Assembly (NCBI RefSeq): GCF_025290835.2
Contig: NZ_JAOCQD020000004.1
Coordinates: 186,001 to 250,000, forward strand
Length of the DNA: 64,000 nucleotides
Source: Aquabacterium sp. OR-4
GTDB lineage: Bacteria; Pseudomonadota; Gammaproteobacteria; Burkholderiales; Burkholderiaceae_C
Direction of reading: 5' to 3'
A program made the translations under genes and the position numbers. Shown here in pieces: positions 28,956-37,415 of this stretch. The notes below the pieces were generated by a model. That model was not told where the DNA came from and did not search any database. It saw only the letters and a program-made list of their open reading frames with translations. Position 1 is the first letter of the stretch. Each line of letters opens with the position of its first letter.

Positions 28956-29366
28956 ATGCAAGACACCCCCGCCAAGACCCCCTGGCACCTGTGGCTGGTG
29001 GGCGTGTTCGACTACGTGATAAATATTGCCTGGGGCCCGGCCTACCTAGCCAGCGCGGGCTTCACGCCCGAGCAGATGGCGCACTACCAGGCCATGCCGC
29101 TGTGGATGATGTCGGTGTGGGCCGTGGGGGTGTTCAGCGCATTCGCCGCATCCATCGCGCTGCTGCGGCGGCGGGCGCTGGCCGCGCCGGTGTTCTGGCT
29201 GTCGTTGGCGGCCTTTGGCATCAGCGTGGCCTACAACCCTCTGCTCACCAACGGCGCGGCCATCCTGGGCCGGCAGATGAACATCACCAGCGCGGTGATC
29301 GCGGCGCTGTTGCTGCTGTTTGCGCTGTATGCCCGCGCTCAGGCACGTCGAGGTGTGTTGCGCTGA
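28956..29366 (+). CDS. Small four-helix membrane protein, unknown
   Basis: 136 residues with four likely membrane helices at about 10-30, 46-72, 78-98 and 107-128. No signal peptide, no cofactor motif. The layout is similar to small integral membrane proteins often annotated as sugar or redox-stress related. Its stop is followed directly by a remnant of a regulator gene. Confidence 0.6.
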   Translation: MQDTPAKTPWHLWLVGVFDYVINIAWGPAYLASAGFTPEQMAHYQAMPLWMMSVWAVGVFSAFAASIALLRRRALAAPVFWLSLAAFGISVAYNPLLTNGAAILGRQMNITSAVIAALLLLFALYARAQARRGVLR

Positions 29367-29555
29367 AGGCCAGCACAGCGCGCGCAGAACGGCGCCAGCA
29401 GCAGCGAGCGCCACACGCGCCAGGCCGAGCAGCCCGAGATCGCCGCGCGCGTGGCGCTGCACCAGGTGGCCAGCTACCTGGGCATCACCAACGTGGCGCT
29501 GTCGCGCATCCGCCGCCGCATGCGGCAGCGCCAGGCCGTGGTCCCCCTGTCATAG
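29367..29555 (+). pseudogene. Remnant of a Crp/Fnr-family regulator (C-terminal HTH only)
   Basis: In the frame ending TAG at 29553 the sequence reads RVALHQVASYLGITNVALSRIRRRM, split here as ARVALHQVASYLGITNVA and LSRIRRRM, the recognition helix region of Crp/Fnr proteins. No start codon or cyclic-nucleotide domain precedes it; the frame is closed upstream by the stop of the membrane protein gene. It is therefore a truncated leftover. The rest of 29556-29667 shows only a ribosome site for the next gene. Confidence 0.65.
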
Positions 29556-29667
29556 CGCCCCGAAGGCCACGGACACCGGGGGGTTCGGGCCCAGTTCCAT
29601 CCCTGAGTCATACGCTGCGTTGGCAAGTTGTGGTAACAATTGGTCAACGACGAATCAGGGAGAAGGA

Positions 29668-31407
29668 ATGGAGCAGACGCCGGCTCAAGCCGTGCGATGG
29701 CCGGGCCTTGGACTTCTCGCCCGGCAGCGCCTGCGGCAAGCTTGGCCGCAGATGCGCGCTGGTGCTCGCCACGGCCTGCCGGTCGTGCTGTGGCTCGCCT
29801 GCATCCTCTACTGGTGCGAGCAGGCTCACCTGTTCCACGCCTTCGACGAGTGGGCGATGTCAAGGGCACTCGGGCGGCAGATCGAGACCCGCGACGCGAT
29901 CCAGTGGCAGACGCAGGCAGCGAAGAATCCGTGGCTGACGCGCCTGGTGGTGCGCGACCAGGCGCATGAGCCGATCTCGTCCGATCAGACGCGGCTGCGG
30001 CTGGACCAGGACAAGCCATTTTCCCGTGTGCGGCTGGCCGAGTACCTCGAGCAGTTGAACAAGAGTCTGCCGGCAGAACCGCCCAGCGTGATCGGCATCG
30101 ATGTCGATGTGACGCCACTTGAAGACAGCCCATCCGACGCGGGCAGTGCCCAGCGGCTGAAAAACGCGCTGTTGAAGCTGGCCGAGCGCCATGTCGTCGT
30201 GGCGGCGGCACTCGACCGCCGCGAACAGGCCCATGTCGCTGCGCGCAATGCGTTCATGCGGGATCTCTGCACGGGCGCCAACAAGCAGGGGCAGGTGCCG
30301 CGGCTGGCCTTCGCGAGCATTGCAGTGGCGTCTGAGCGTGGCAAGGCGCTGATCGACGTGCCCTACGAAAGCAGGAACAGGAAGGCGCCAACGTCCTTCC
30401 ATTCCGGGGCCGTGCCCGCAGTGTTTCCATCGCTGGGCGTGGTGCTTGGCGAAGCCGCGGCGCGGTATGTCCTGGAGCCCGGCGCGAACGGCGGCGCGCC
30501 GACAACGCGTTGGGGACAGCAGGACGACCAGCACGGTCCCCAGACCCTGACGACACTGTGCCAGCAGGCCAACGGAAGCCAGCCCACCACGCTTGACCTG
30601 GCCGCAGCGGCATCCGACGGTGCCAGCACGCTGCCCCACTACTACGAGCCTCGACACCTCAACACCGCCAGGGCCGATCCGCTGATCCAGACCTTCGAGA
30701 TCGACAGCCCGGCGGATCTCCTGCACATCAGCCTGCCAACGCGCGTGCTGCTGATCTCCGTGGATGACGACACGGCGTCCGACCAGCACCTCCAGTTGCG
30801 GCTGACCGACGCCACGCGCCATCTGGTGCCCGGCGACCGGATTCATGCCGTCACCGCCATCGGCCGGGCCTTCCCCCTCCAGCCGTCGCACGGCCTCGCC
30901 TGGCTGGTCGACCTGGCGGTGGGCATGGTGTTCGCGGCGCTGGGGCATGCCCTGAAACCAGGGCAGCGGATGCGCCGGCACTACCCGATGGCCGGGCTCT
31001 GTCTGGGTCTGATCGGCCCGCTGGCCCTGGGCGGCCTGGGCTGCTGGCTGGCCGACGGGCTGAGTGCCAAGCTGCTGTGGCAAGGCGTCTGGCTGCTGCC
31101 CGTGCCCATGATGGTGGGCATGGCCCTGCACGCCTATGGCGAGGCGGGCATGCCGGCCCACGACCACGACCACGGCCACGAAGGCGCGCATGGACAGGCG
31201 GCGCCATCGACAGCCCAGGGCAGACGCAACGGGTGGGCCACCGTGCGCAACGGCGCATCAAGGCTGCGTCACTGGTTGACGCCTCCCGCTGCCGACGCCC
31301 AAGACAGCCGCTCGCGTGCCGACCAACTGGCCGCCTGGTGGCTGGCATCGTGGGGAACGCTGCTGCTGGTGACCTCGGTGCTGGCCCACCTGCAGCTCCA
31401 CGCCTGA
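29668..31407 (+). CDS. CHASE2-like sensor membrane protein
   Basis: 579 residues. One membrane helix near 37-57, then a 350-residue extracytoplasmic region with LAEYLEQLNKSL and SVIGIDVDVTPLED, the form of CHASE2 domains, then three or four helices (about 411-430, 438-462, 470-490, 555-575) with a His/Asp-rich loop HDHDHGHE near 497. No kinase, cyclase or CHAT output domain follows. GGGAGAAGGA gives a strong start at 29668. Probably the sensor partner of the two exported proteins that follow. Confidence 0.6.
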   Translation: MEQTPAQAVRWPGLGLLARQRLRQAWPQMRAGARHGLPVVLWLACILYWCEQAHLFHAFDEWAMSRALGRQIETRDAIQWQTQAAKNPWLTRLVVRDQAHEPISSDQTRLRLDQDKPFSRVRLAEYLEQLNKSLPAEPPSVIGIDVDVTPLEDSPSDAGSAQRLKNALLKLAERHVVVAAALDRREQAHVAARNAFMRDLCTGANKQGQVPRLAFASIAVASERGKALIDVPYESRNRKAPTSFHSGAVPAVFPSLGVVLGEAAARYVLEPGANGGAPTTRWGQQDDQHGPQTLTTLCQQANGSQPTTLDLAAAASDGASTLPHYYEPRHLNTARADPLIQTFEIDSPADLLHISLPTRVLLISVDDDTASDQHLQLRLTDATRHLVPGDRIHAVTAIGRAFPLQPSHGLAWLVDLAVGMVFAALGHALKPGQRMRRHYPMAGLCLGLIGPLALGGLGCWLADGLSAKLLWQGVWLLPVPMMVGMALHAYGEAGMPAHDHDHGHEGAHGQAAPSTAQGRRNGWATVRNGASRLRHWLTPPAADAQDSRSRADQLAAWWLASWGTLLLVTSVLAHLQLHA

Positions 31408-31431
31408 CACACGCTTGAACGGGAGTACGAC

Positions 31432-32313
31432 ATGAAGCGCATTCGCACAGAGTCAACCACGAACCGGCCGGCACCGCGATGGCGGCTGGCGGCGCTCCCT
31501 GCCACCTGGGCCTTGGTGGGCGGGCTGGCCGCCAGCCCCGCCTGGGCCGCGGGGCAGCAATGCCTGGCCAGTTGTGCCAATGGCAACGGCTGCGTGGTCA
31601 AGGAGGCTGACCGCACGTCCATGCCCTTCACCGGCCAGCTCAAGGCACTGGACAACAGCTGCGACCGTTTTAGCGTGGAGAGTGGCCCGGTCTTTGTGCA
31701 ATACCGCCACAAGGGCGAGTCGCTGACGATCAAGGTGGCGCAAGGCCAGATCGCCACGGCCATGGGCCACCGCCGGCAGGACCCGTGCGATGAACTGCGC
31801 GCCAAGTGCCTGCAGGTCATGGACGAACAGCGCCGGGCCGGCAAGGCGGGCAAGGGCTTCGATGGCACCGGGGCGGCCGACGCGCGCCGCGGCAGCCCCT
31901 GCGAGATGGGCCTGCCCTGCGGATCGGTGCTGCCGCCCCAGGGCGACTGGGTGGTGCGGCTGCAGCAGGCCGCGTTCAACGGCACCTGGCGCGTCACAGC
32001 CAGCCGGGGTGGCGGCACCGACTTCGAGATCCCCATCAGCAAGGGCCTGGCGCGGCTGCAGCAGCCCCGCCTGGTGCCCGGCGCCAGCTACCGCTATGTG
32101 TTGCTGGACGAGCGCGGCAGCCCCGTCGCTTCAGGCGACTTCTCCGTGGGATCGCCCAACTCGGTGCGCGATGTGGCGGACAGCGAGGCCGAGCATGTGC
32201 GCGCGGGCCTGCCCGCACGGGCCGCACGCTACCGCGCCCTGGCCGACAACGACTTCGACTGGGACGCCGTTCAACTGGCCCGCGATGTGCCGGCCGAGGG
32301 AGAAGCCCGATGA
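31432..32313 (+). CDS. Secreted protein of unknown function
   Basis: 293 residues with a signal peptide (ends near SPAWAAG). The mature part has paired Cys residues (CLASCANGNGCVV, CDELRAKC, CEMGLPCGSV) fitting periplasmic disulfides and a strand-rich central domain that resembles uncharacterised partners of CHASE2 proteins. The start has GGGAG nearby. Its stop overlaps the start of the M48 gene by ATGA. Confidence 0.6.
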   Translation: MKRIRTESTTNRPAPRWRLAALPATWALVGGLAASPAWAAGQQCLASCANGNGCVVKEADRTSMPFTGQLKALDNSCDRFSVESGPVFVQYRHKGESLTIKVAQGQIATAMGHRRQDPCDELRAKCLQVMDEQRRAGKAGKGFDGTGAADARRGSPCEMGLPCGSVLPPQGDWVVRLQQAAFNGTWRVTASRGGGTDFEIPISKGLARLQQPRLVPGASYRYVLLDERGSPVASGDFSVGSPNSVRDVADSEAEHVRAGLPARAARYRALADNDFDWDAVQLARDVPAEGEAR

Positions 32314-33539
32314 AACAAGGCACCGCACGCCCTCTGAACCGCTGCCACGGCCTGGTGCTGATGGCCGCCCTGCTGCTGTCAGGCTGCGCCGAGGTCAAGA
32401 AGCAGGCCGAGGCCATGGCCGGCGCAATCCAGTCGAGCACCACGCCCGCGCCAGCAAGCACCGAAAGCACCGCTGCCGCGCGCCCGGCGCCGGCAGCAGC
32501 ACCAACGACGGGGAGCAGCACTTCGACAACATCCGGCGCCGGCAGCAGCAACTCTGCACTGCCGGGCGCCAGCAGCACGGGCGGCAACGTGGTGGCGGCG
32601 GCGGCCGTTGCCAAGGCCAACTCGGTGCCGGTGAACGAGAAGGCGCTGCGCGGGCTGCTGCCCGACCGCACCTGCGCCAAGCCCGACGAGCAGTTCGACG
32701 TGACGCAGAAACTCATCCAGTACGGCGGGCAGAACGCCGTGCTGAGGCTGCAGCGCATGCTCACCACCGACTTCCAGCAGGCCGAGCTGACGCCGCAGGA
32801 CCGCGCCATGCTGCGCTACATCGCCTACACCACGATCTGGATTCCGCAGGAGGTGGAGGAGAAGGCCGGCGCGCTGTGGAGCGCCTTGGCATCCGACGAC
32901 AGTGGCGGCGGCGGCAAGGCCGCGCGCTTCAAGCGCCTGGCCGAGCGCATGGACTTCATGCGCAGCCAGGCAAGCGACTATCCCGGCACCGCGCGACTCA
33001 GCCAGGTCAACACGCTGGAAAACGGCATCTATGCTCAGCCCGGCGGCATCGTGGCGGTGTCGCGGACGTTCATCGAACTGCTCGACACCCACAGCGCGGC
33101 CCAGGATCTGGTGCTGGCCCACGAGTTCTCGCACCTGTACAAGCGCCACGCCATCAAGGAACTGCAGTACCAGCTGCTCACCAGCTCGGCGGGCCTGCGC
33201 ATCGCCAGAGTGCTGCTGCGCAAGAACATGGGCGCGGCCTCCGACAGCAATGTGGCCATCGAGGCCCTGGCCTATCTGAAGGTGGCCAGCGATCTGGTCG
33301 AGTTCATCAAGACCACCACCACGCACTTCGGCAAGGAACAGGAGCTTGAAGCCGACGCCTGTGCCGTGGAGTGGCTGCAGCGCGCCAAGCTCGATTCGCG
33401 CGGGGCCTGGGCCGGATTTAAGGTGATGGCCGCGCAGGCGCCTGCCAACGATGCCGCCTACTTCAAGCTGCACCCGAGCACCAAGGAGCGCGAGCTGAAC
33501 TACAGCCGCCGCCTGCAGAACGCCCCGCGGACCAAGTGA
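32310..33539 (+). CDS. Lipoprotein M48-family metalloprotease
   Basis: 409 residues. The signal peptide ends in the lipobox LLLSGC (Cys near 28), so the protein is a lipoprotein, probably on the outer membrane's inner face. A Ser/Thr/Ala linker (about 45-105) leads to the protease domain. The zinc motif is HEFSHLYKRH at about 271-280, with the third ligand expected in EQELEADACAVEW. Like BepA or LoiP it may trim or fold envelope proteins. It is coupled by overlap with genes on both sides. Confidence 0.85.
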   Translation: MKQGTARPLNRCHGLVLMAALLLSGCAEVKKQAEAMAGAIQSSTTPAPASTESTAAARPAPAAAPTTGSSTSTTSGAGSSNSALPGASSTGGNVVAAAAVAKANSVPVNEKALRGLLPDRTCAKPDEQFDVTQKLIQYGGQNAVLRLQRMLTTDFQQAELTPQDRAMLRYIAYTTIWIPQEVEEKAGALWSALASDDSGGGGKAARFKRLAERMDFMRSQASDYPGTARLSQVNTLENGIYAQPGGIVAVSRTFIELLDTHSAAQDLVLAHEFSHLYKRHAIKELQYQLLTSSAGLRIARVLLRKNMGAASDSNVAIEALAYLKVASDLVEFIKTTTTHFGKEQELEADACAVEWLQRAKLDSRGAWAGFKVMAAQAPANDAAYFKLHPSTKERELNYSRRLQNAPRTK

Positions 33540-35941
33540 CCGATGCACCCAGGCGGGTGCTGATGACCCGCCGGCTCACCCGCCCGCTCTGGCTGGCCCT
33601 GCTGATCAGCCTGCTGGCCGGCTGCGCCACGCTGGCCGCCAGCGCGCTGGACGAGCGCTTCGGCCCCGCCCAGCCCACGCGGCACGATGCGCCGCTGCCG
33701 CCGGTGCACAGCGCGCCCAGGTACACGCGCCACATCAAGCCGCTGTTCGACAGCCGCTGCGTGGTGTGCCACGGCTGCTATGACGCGCCCTGCCAGCTCA
33801 AGCTCACGCGCTGGGACGGCATCGCCCGCGGCCTCAGCAAGGCCAGCGTGTATGGCGAGCTGCGGCTGCACGAGGCCCCGCTCACCCGCCTGGGTGTGGA
33901 TGCGCAACAGGCCTCGCAATGGCGCGGCATGGGCTTTGATCCCGTGCTCAATGAACACAGCCCGGCACCCGAGCACCAGCTGGCCGCCAGCGTGCTGTGG
34001 CGCAGCCTGCAGCTGAAGGCCCAGCACCCGCTGCCCACCACGCCGCTGCTGGCCGAGGCCGATTTCGACTTCTCGCTCAACCGCCAGGCCAGCTGCCCCA
34101 ACCTGGCTGAATTTGATGCCCATGCCCGGCGCCAGCCCTTGGCCGGCATGCCCTACGGCCTGCCGGGCCTGAGCGCGGCTGAGCTGGATCTGGTGCGGCG
34201 CTGGCTGCTGGCCGGCGCACCCGACGATGCAGCGCCCACGCTGCCCGCACCCATCACGGCCCAGGTGGCGCAGTGGGAGGCCCTGCTCAATGGCGACTCA
34301 AACCGCCAGCAGCTGGTGGGCCGCTACCTGTATGAGCACCTGTTCCTGGGCCACCTGGTGTTCGAGGGCGATGCGCAGCGCCATGTGTTCCGCCTGGTGC
34401 GCAGCCACACGCCGCCCGGCCAGCCGATTGCGCTGATCGCCACCCGCCGGCCCTTTGATCCCCCCGGCACGGCGCGCCCCTACTACCGCCTGCAATGGGA
34501 CCGCGAAACCCTGCTGGCCAAGACCCACATGCCCTACACGCTGGGCGCCGCGCGCCTGGCGCGCTGGCGGGCCTGGTTCGAGCAGCCGGCCTACACCGTG
34601 GCCACGCTGCCCGGCTATGCGCCCGAGCTGGCATCCAACCCCTTCAAGACCTTTGCCGCGTTGCCGCTGCAGTCGCGCTACCGCTTTCTGCTGGACGACG
34701 CGGGCTTCTTCGTCAACAACTTCATCAAGGGCCCGGTGTGCCGCGGCCAGACGGCGCTGGACGTGATCCAGGACCGCTTCTGGGTGTTTTTCACCGACCC
34801 CGACATCGGCGCCAGCGACCACGCCGCGCAGCTGGTGGCGCGCGAGGCCGAGCTGCTGCGCATGCCCGCCGCCGACGGCAGCAGCCCCAGCCTGCTGGCC
34901 TGGCGCGCCATGGCCCAGGCCGAGGATGCGCTGCTGGCCGCCAAGAGCCGGGCCATGGACGCGCAATTCGGCCCCGGCCGCACGCCGATTGACCTGCGCT
35001 TTGTGTGGCGCGGCGACGGCCACAACGCGAATGCCGCACTGACCATCTTTCGCCACTTCGACAGCGCCACGGTGGAGCAGGGCCTGATCGGCGAGCCGCC
35101 CGCCACCGCCTGGGTGATCGGCTACCCGCTGCTGGAGCGCATCTACTACCTGCTGGTGGCCGGCTTTGATGTGTATGGCAACACCGCGCACCAGCTGCAC
35201 ACCCGGCTGGCGATGGACTTTCTGCGCATGGAAGGCGAGGCCAACTTCCTGATGCTGCTGCCCCGCACCGCGCGCCTGCCGCTGCGCGACCGCTGGTACC
35301 GCGGCAGCAGCGACGAGGTGAAGAACCGCGTGCTGGGCAGCGTGTACCGCTTTGATGCCGACAGCGGCATTGCCTACCCCCAGGGCCTTGACCCGCAGCA
35401 GCACCTGTACGCCCTGCTGCACCAGCGCCTGGCCCCGGTGCTGGGCCAGCGCCACGCCATCAACCCCGGCACCGAGCCCGACCCCACCGCCCGCCAGGCC
35501 CTGCAGCAGCTGGCCACGCTGCGCGGCCCGGCCCTGCAATGGCTGCCCGAGGCCATCCTGCTGCGCATTGACAGCACGGATCAGACCCCAGCGCGTTATG
35601 TGAGCGTGCTGCGCAACACCGGCCACCTGAACGTGAGCACCCTGCTGCGCGAGAGCGCCATGCTGGCCCCCAGCGAACACAGCCTCACCGTGGCCCCCGG
35701 TTTCATCGGCGCCTACCCCAACGCCCTGCTGCACGCCACGCCCGACCAACTGCCGGCCCTGGTGCAGACCATCGCCGGATTGACAAGCGACGCCGACTAC
35801 CGCGCCCTGGCTGACCGCTTTGCCATCCGCCGCACCGATGCGCGCTTCTGGCAAGCCAGCGACGCGCTGATGGCCGCCTACCGGCGCTGGGCACCGGGTG
35901 AGGCGGGGGTGCTGGATTGGGGGCGGTTGGAGAACAGGTAG
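33536..35941 (+). CDS. cti: Fatty acid cis/trans isomerase
   Basis: 801 residues from a GTG overlapping the M48 stop, or 792 from ATG 33563 with a cleaner lipobox-type signal peptide (LLISLLAGC). The heme c motif is CVVCHGCYDAPC near residues 75-86, typical for Cti, a periplasmic enzyme that turns cis- to trans-unsaturated membrane fatty acids under solvent or heat stress. Length matches the family. Expression is probably with the M48 gene, giving an envelope-stress set. Confidence 0.9.
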   Translation: MTDAPRRVLMTRRLTRPLWLALLISLLAGCATLAASALDERFGPAQPTRHDAPLPPVHSAPRYTRHIKPLFDSRCVVCHGCYDAPCQLKLTRWDGIARGLSKASVYGELRLHEAPLTRLGVDAQQASQWRGMGFDPVLNEHSPAPEHQLAASVLWRSLQLKAQHPLPTTPLLAEADFDFSLNRQASCPNLAEFDAHARRQPLAGMPYGLPGLSAAELDLVRRWLLAGAPDDAAPTLPAPITAQVAQWEALLNGDSNRQQLVGRYLYEHLFLGHLVFEGDAQRHVFRLVRSHTPPGQPIALIATRRPFDPPGTARPYYRLQWDRETLLAKTHMPYTLGAARLARWRAWFEQPAYTVATLPGYAPELASNPFKTFAALPLQSRYRFLLDDAGFFVNNFIKGPVCRGQTALDVIQDRFWVFFTDPDIGASDHAAQLVAREAELLRMPAADGSSPSLLAWRAMAQAEDALLAAKSRAMDAQFGPGRTPIDLRFVWRGDGHNANAALTIFRHFDSATVEQGLIGEPPATAWVIGYPLLERIYYLLVAGFDVYGNTAHQLHTRLAMDFLRMEGEANFLMLLPRTARLPLRDRWYRGSSDEVKNRVLGSVYRFDADSGIAYPQGLDPQQHLYALLHQRLAPVLGQRHAINPGTEPDPTARQALQQLATLRGPALQWLPEAILLRIDSTDQTPARYVSVLRNTGHLNVSTLLRESAMLAPSEHSLTVAPGFIGAYPNALLHATPDQLPALVQTIAGLTSDADYRALADRFAIRRTDARFWQASDALMAAYRRWAPGEAGVLDWGRLENR

Positions 35942-36105
35942 CGCAGGCCGGTCTGAACCGCCTTCAATCGTGGGATCCATGGCCTGGCTGTAGCCAAGTC
36001 CGCTGGCACCATCGTCTCGGCATCCATAGCATTGGCGCGCGATTCGGCTGAATGCAGCGAATGGGCGTTGCGCGATTCCGGATCGCCAACAGGGGAGGAT
36101 CCAAA

Positions 36106-36831
36106 ATGTTCTTGTCGAAGATCAAAACCATTGCTTGGGCTGCATTGGCCATCAGCTCAATTGGCGGTGCTCAGGCTGCCGCTCAACTCACCGCCACTTT
36201 CCGCGACCCGGTCGGCACCGTGCTGGCGACAGACGCCATCGACGTTTGGATCAAGTTGACCAATGTCGGCGACGAAGCGTTCACTTTTGACCGCGATGTG
36301 GGCCCTGAGGCGAACTACGGCATGCCGTCGCCCTTCAGCTTGCCCAGCGTCGGCAGCAACATTGCGAATTCGTTGTCCAACGTGCCCTTCGAAAGCTATG
36401 ACCGAGTAAGCTTGTTCGTCTTCGGGCGCTGCACTGAAACCTTCACCACAGGCTGCAACGCCGCAGGCGCCTACGTTGCTCAGGTGCCTGCAGGGCAAGG
36501 CTGGTTCGCTGTCGGCTCGCGCTTCACTTTGGATCCCAGCGCGTCATTGGAGATGCCGTTGTTCACGCTGACTCCCGATGGCGGTACGGCAGCTGCCGGG
36601 TCTTACATCGCCTACAACGTCGGCGTCGGCGTGTTCATTTACGGAAAGGACGCCGACGGAAACACATTGCAAGCTGACTTGCTGAGGATTGGCACCTGCC
36701 CCACCTCGGACGTCTCTTGCGCCTTCCAGCGCACCGTGGTCGCTGTACCTGAGCCAGACGCAGTTGCGATGATGCTGACTGGCCTGCTGCCCATTGCTGC
36801 GGCAGTGCGCCGTCAGCGACGTCGTCGCTGA
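36106..36831 (+). CDS. PEP-CTERM sorted exported protein
   Basis: 241 residues. Signal peptide ends near GGAQAAAQ. The last 30 residues are the sorting tag: VPEPDAVAMMLTGL, a hydrophobic helix, and RRQRRRR. EpsH-type exosortase would cut it at PEP. The middle is strand-rich with four Cys (GRCTETFTTGC and GTCPTSDVSC). AGGGGAGG is a strong ribosome site. Codon use is clearly less GC-rich than in neighbouring genes (tttga, gaattcg-like triplets), suggesting recent acquisition. Confidence 0.8.
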   Translation: MFLSKIKTIAWAALAISSIGGAQAAAQLTATFRDPVGTVLATDAIDVWIKLTNVGDEAFTFDRDVGPEANYGMPSPFSLPSVGSNIANSLSNVPFESYDRVSLFVFGRCTETFTTGCNAAGAYVAQVPAGQGWFAVGSRFTLDPSASLEMPLFTLTPDGGTAAAGSYIAYNVGVGVFIYGKDADGNTLQADLLRIGTCPTSDVSCAFQRTVVAVPEPDAVAMMLTGLLPIAAAVRRQRRRR

Positions 36832-36851
36832 GCAGTAGCGCGCGCCGCCCT

Positions 36852-37397
36852 TCACGCCTGTCTGGCGTTCACCCTCCCCAACACCGCCGGCGCAATCAGC
36901 CTGTGCATCGGCGTCACCGGCAGCATGTACAGCCGGCCCAGCAGGTTGTGCAGGTGAACCACGGTGGTCAATACGATGCGGGCGGGCTGGGTGGCATCGG
37001 CGTGCAGGCGGCAAACAGACAGCACCACGTGCAGGTGCTTGTCGTCGTCTTCTACCAGCACCTCGTCGTCGCTGCGGCTGCGCAGCGTGAAGATGCCCAC
37101 GCGGTCGCCCGGGTGCTGGGGCATGGGCTGCGGGACCTGCTGGCCCTGGGCGCCGGCCAGGCCCAGATCGCCCAGGTTCTTGAGGCCGAAGCGCACCACC
37201 ACGCGGTTGCGCAGGCGCATGGCCATGTCCACCCAGCGCGGCGTGGCGGCCAGCGCGGCCATCAGGTGTTCCATCGCCGTGCGCTCGGGGTGCTGCACGG
37301 CCACCTGCCAGGCGTCGTGAAAGTGGGCGCCGGGCAGCAGGCGGGCGATGGCGCTGCCGGTCGGCACGGCGCAGGCTTGTACGGGGGTGGGGCGCAT
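36852..37397 (-). CDS. DUF2867 family protein
   Basis: 181 residues. Features of DUF2867: HFHDAWQV near 26, MAMRLRNRVVVRFGLKNLG near 57, VGIFTLRSRSDDEVLVEDDDK and a hydrophobic C-terminal stretch. These proteins are often fused or next to redox genes; function unknown. It is the last gene of a tetR-aarF-DUF2867 operon, 18 bases after aarF. Confidence 0.7.
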   Translation of the reverse strand: MRPTPVQACAVPTGSAIARLLPGAHFHDAWQVAVQHPERTAMEHLMAALAATPRWVDMAMRLRNRVVVRFGLKNLGDLGLAGAQGQQVPQPMPQHPGDRVGIFTLRSRSDDEVLVEDDDKHLHVVLSVCRLHADATQPARIVLTTVVHLHNLLGRLYMLPVTPMHRLIAPAVLGRVNARQA

Positions 37398-37415
37398 GGG
37401 GCAGCGGGCCTGGGC

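Noticed and set aside
29320..29667. Upstream extension of the CHASE2-like frame
   Set aside because: The extension crosses the Crp/Fnr remnant in the wrong frame; GGGAGAAGGA marks the start at 29668.
35964..36152. 62-codon minus-strand frame before the PEP-CTERM gene
   Set aside because: No ribosome site, overlaps the start and strong ribosome site of the PEP-CTERM gene, no recognisable feature.
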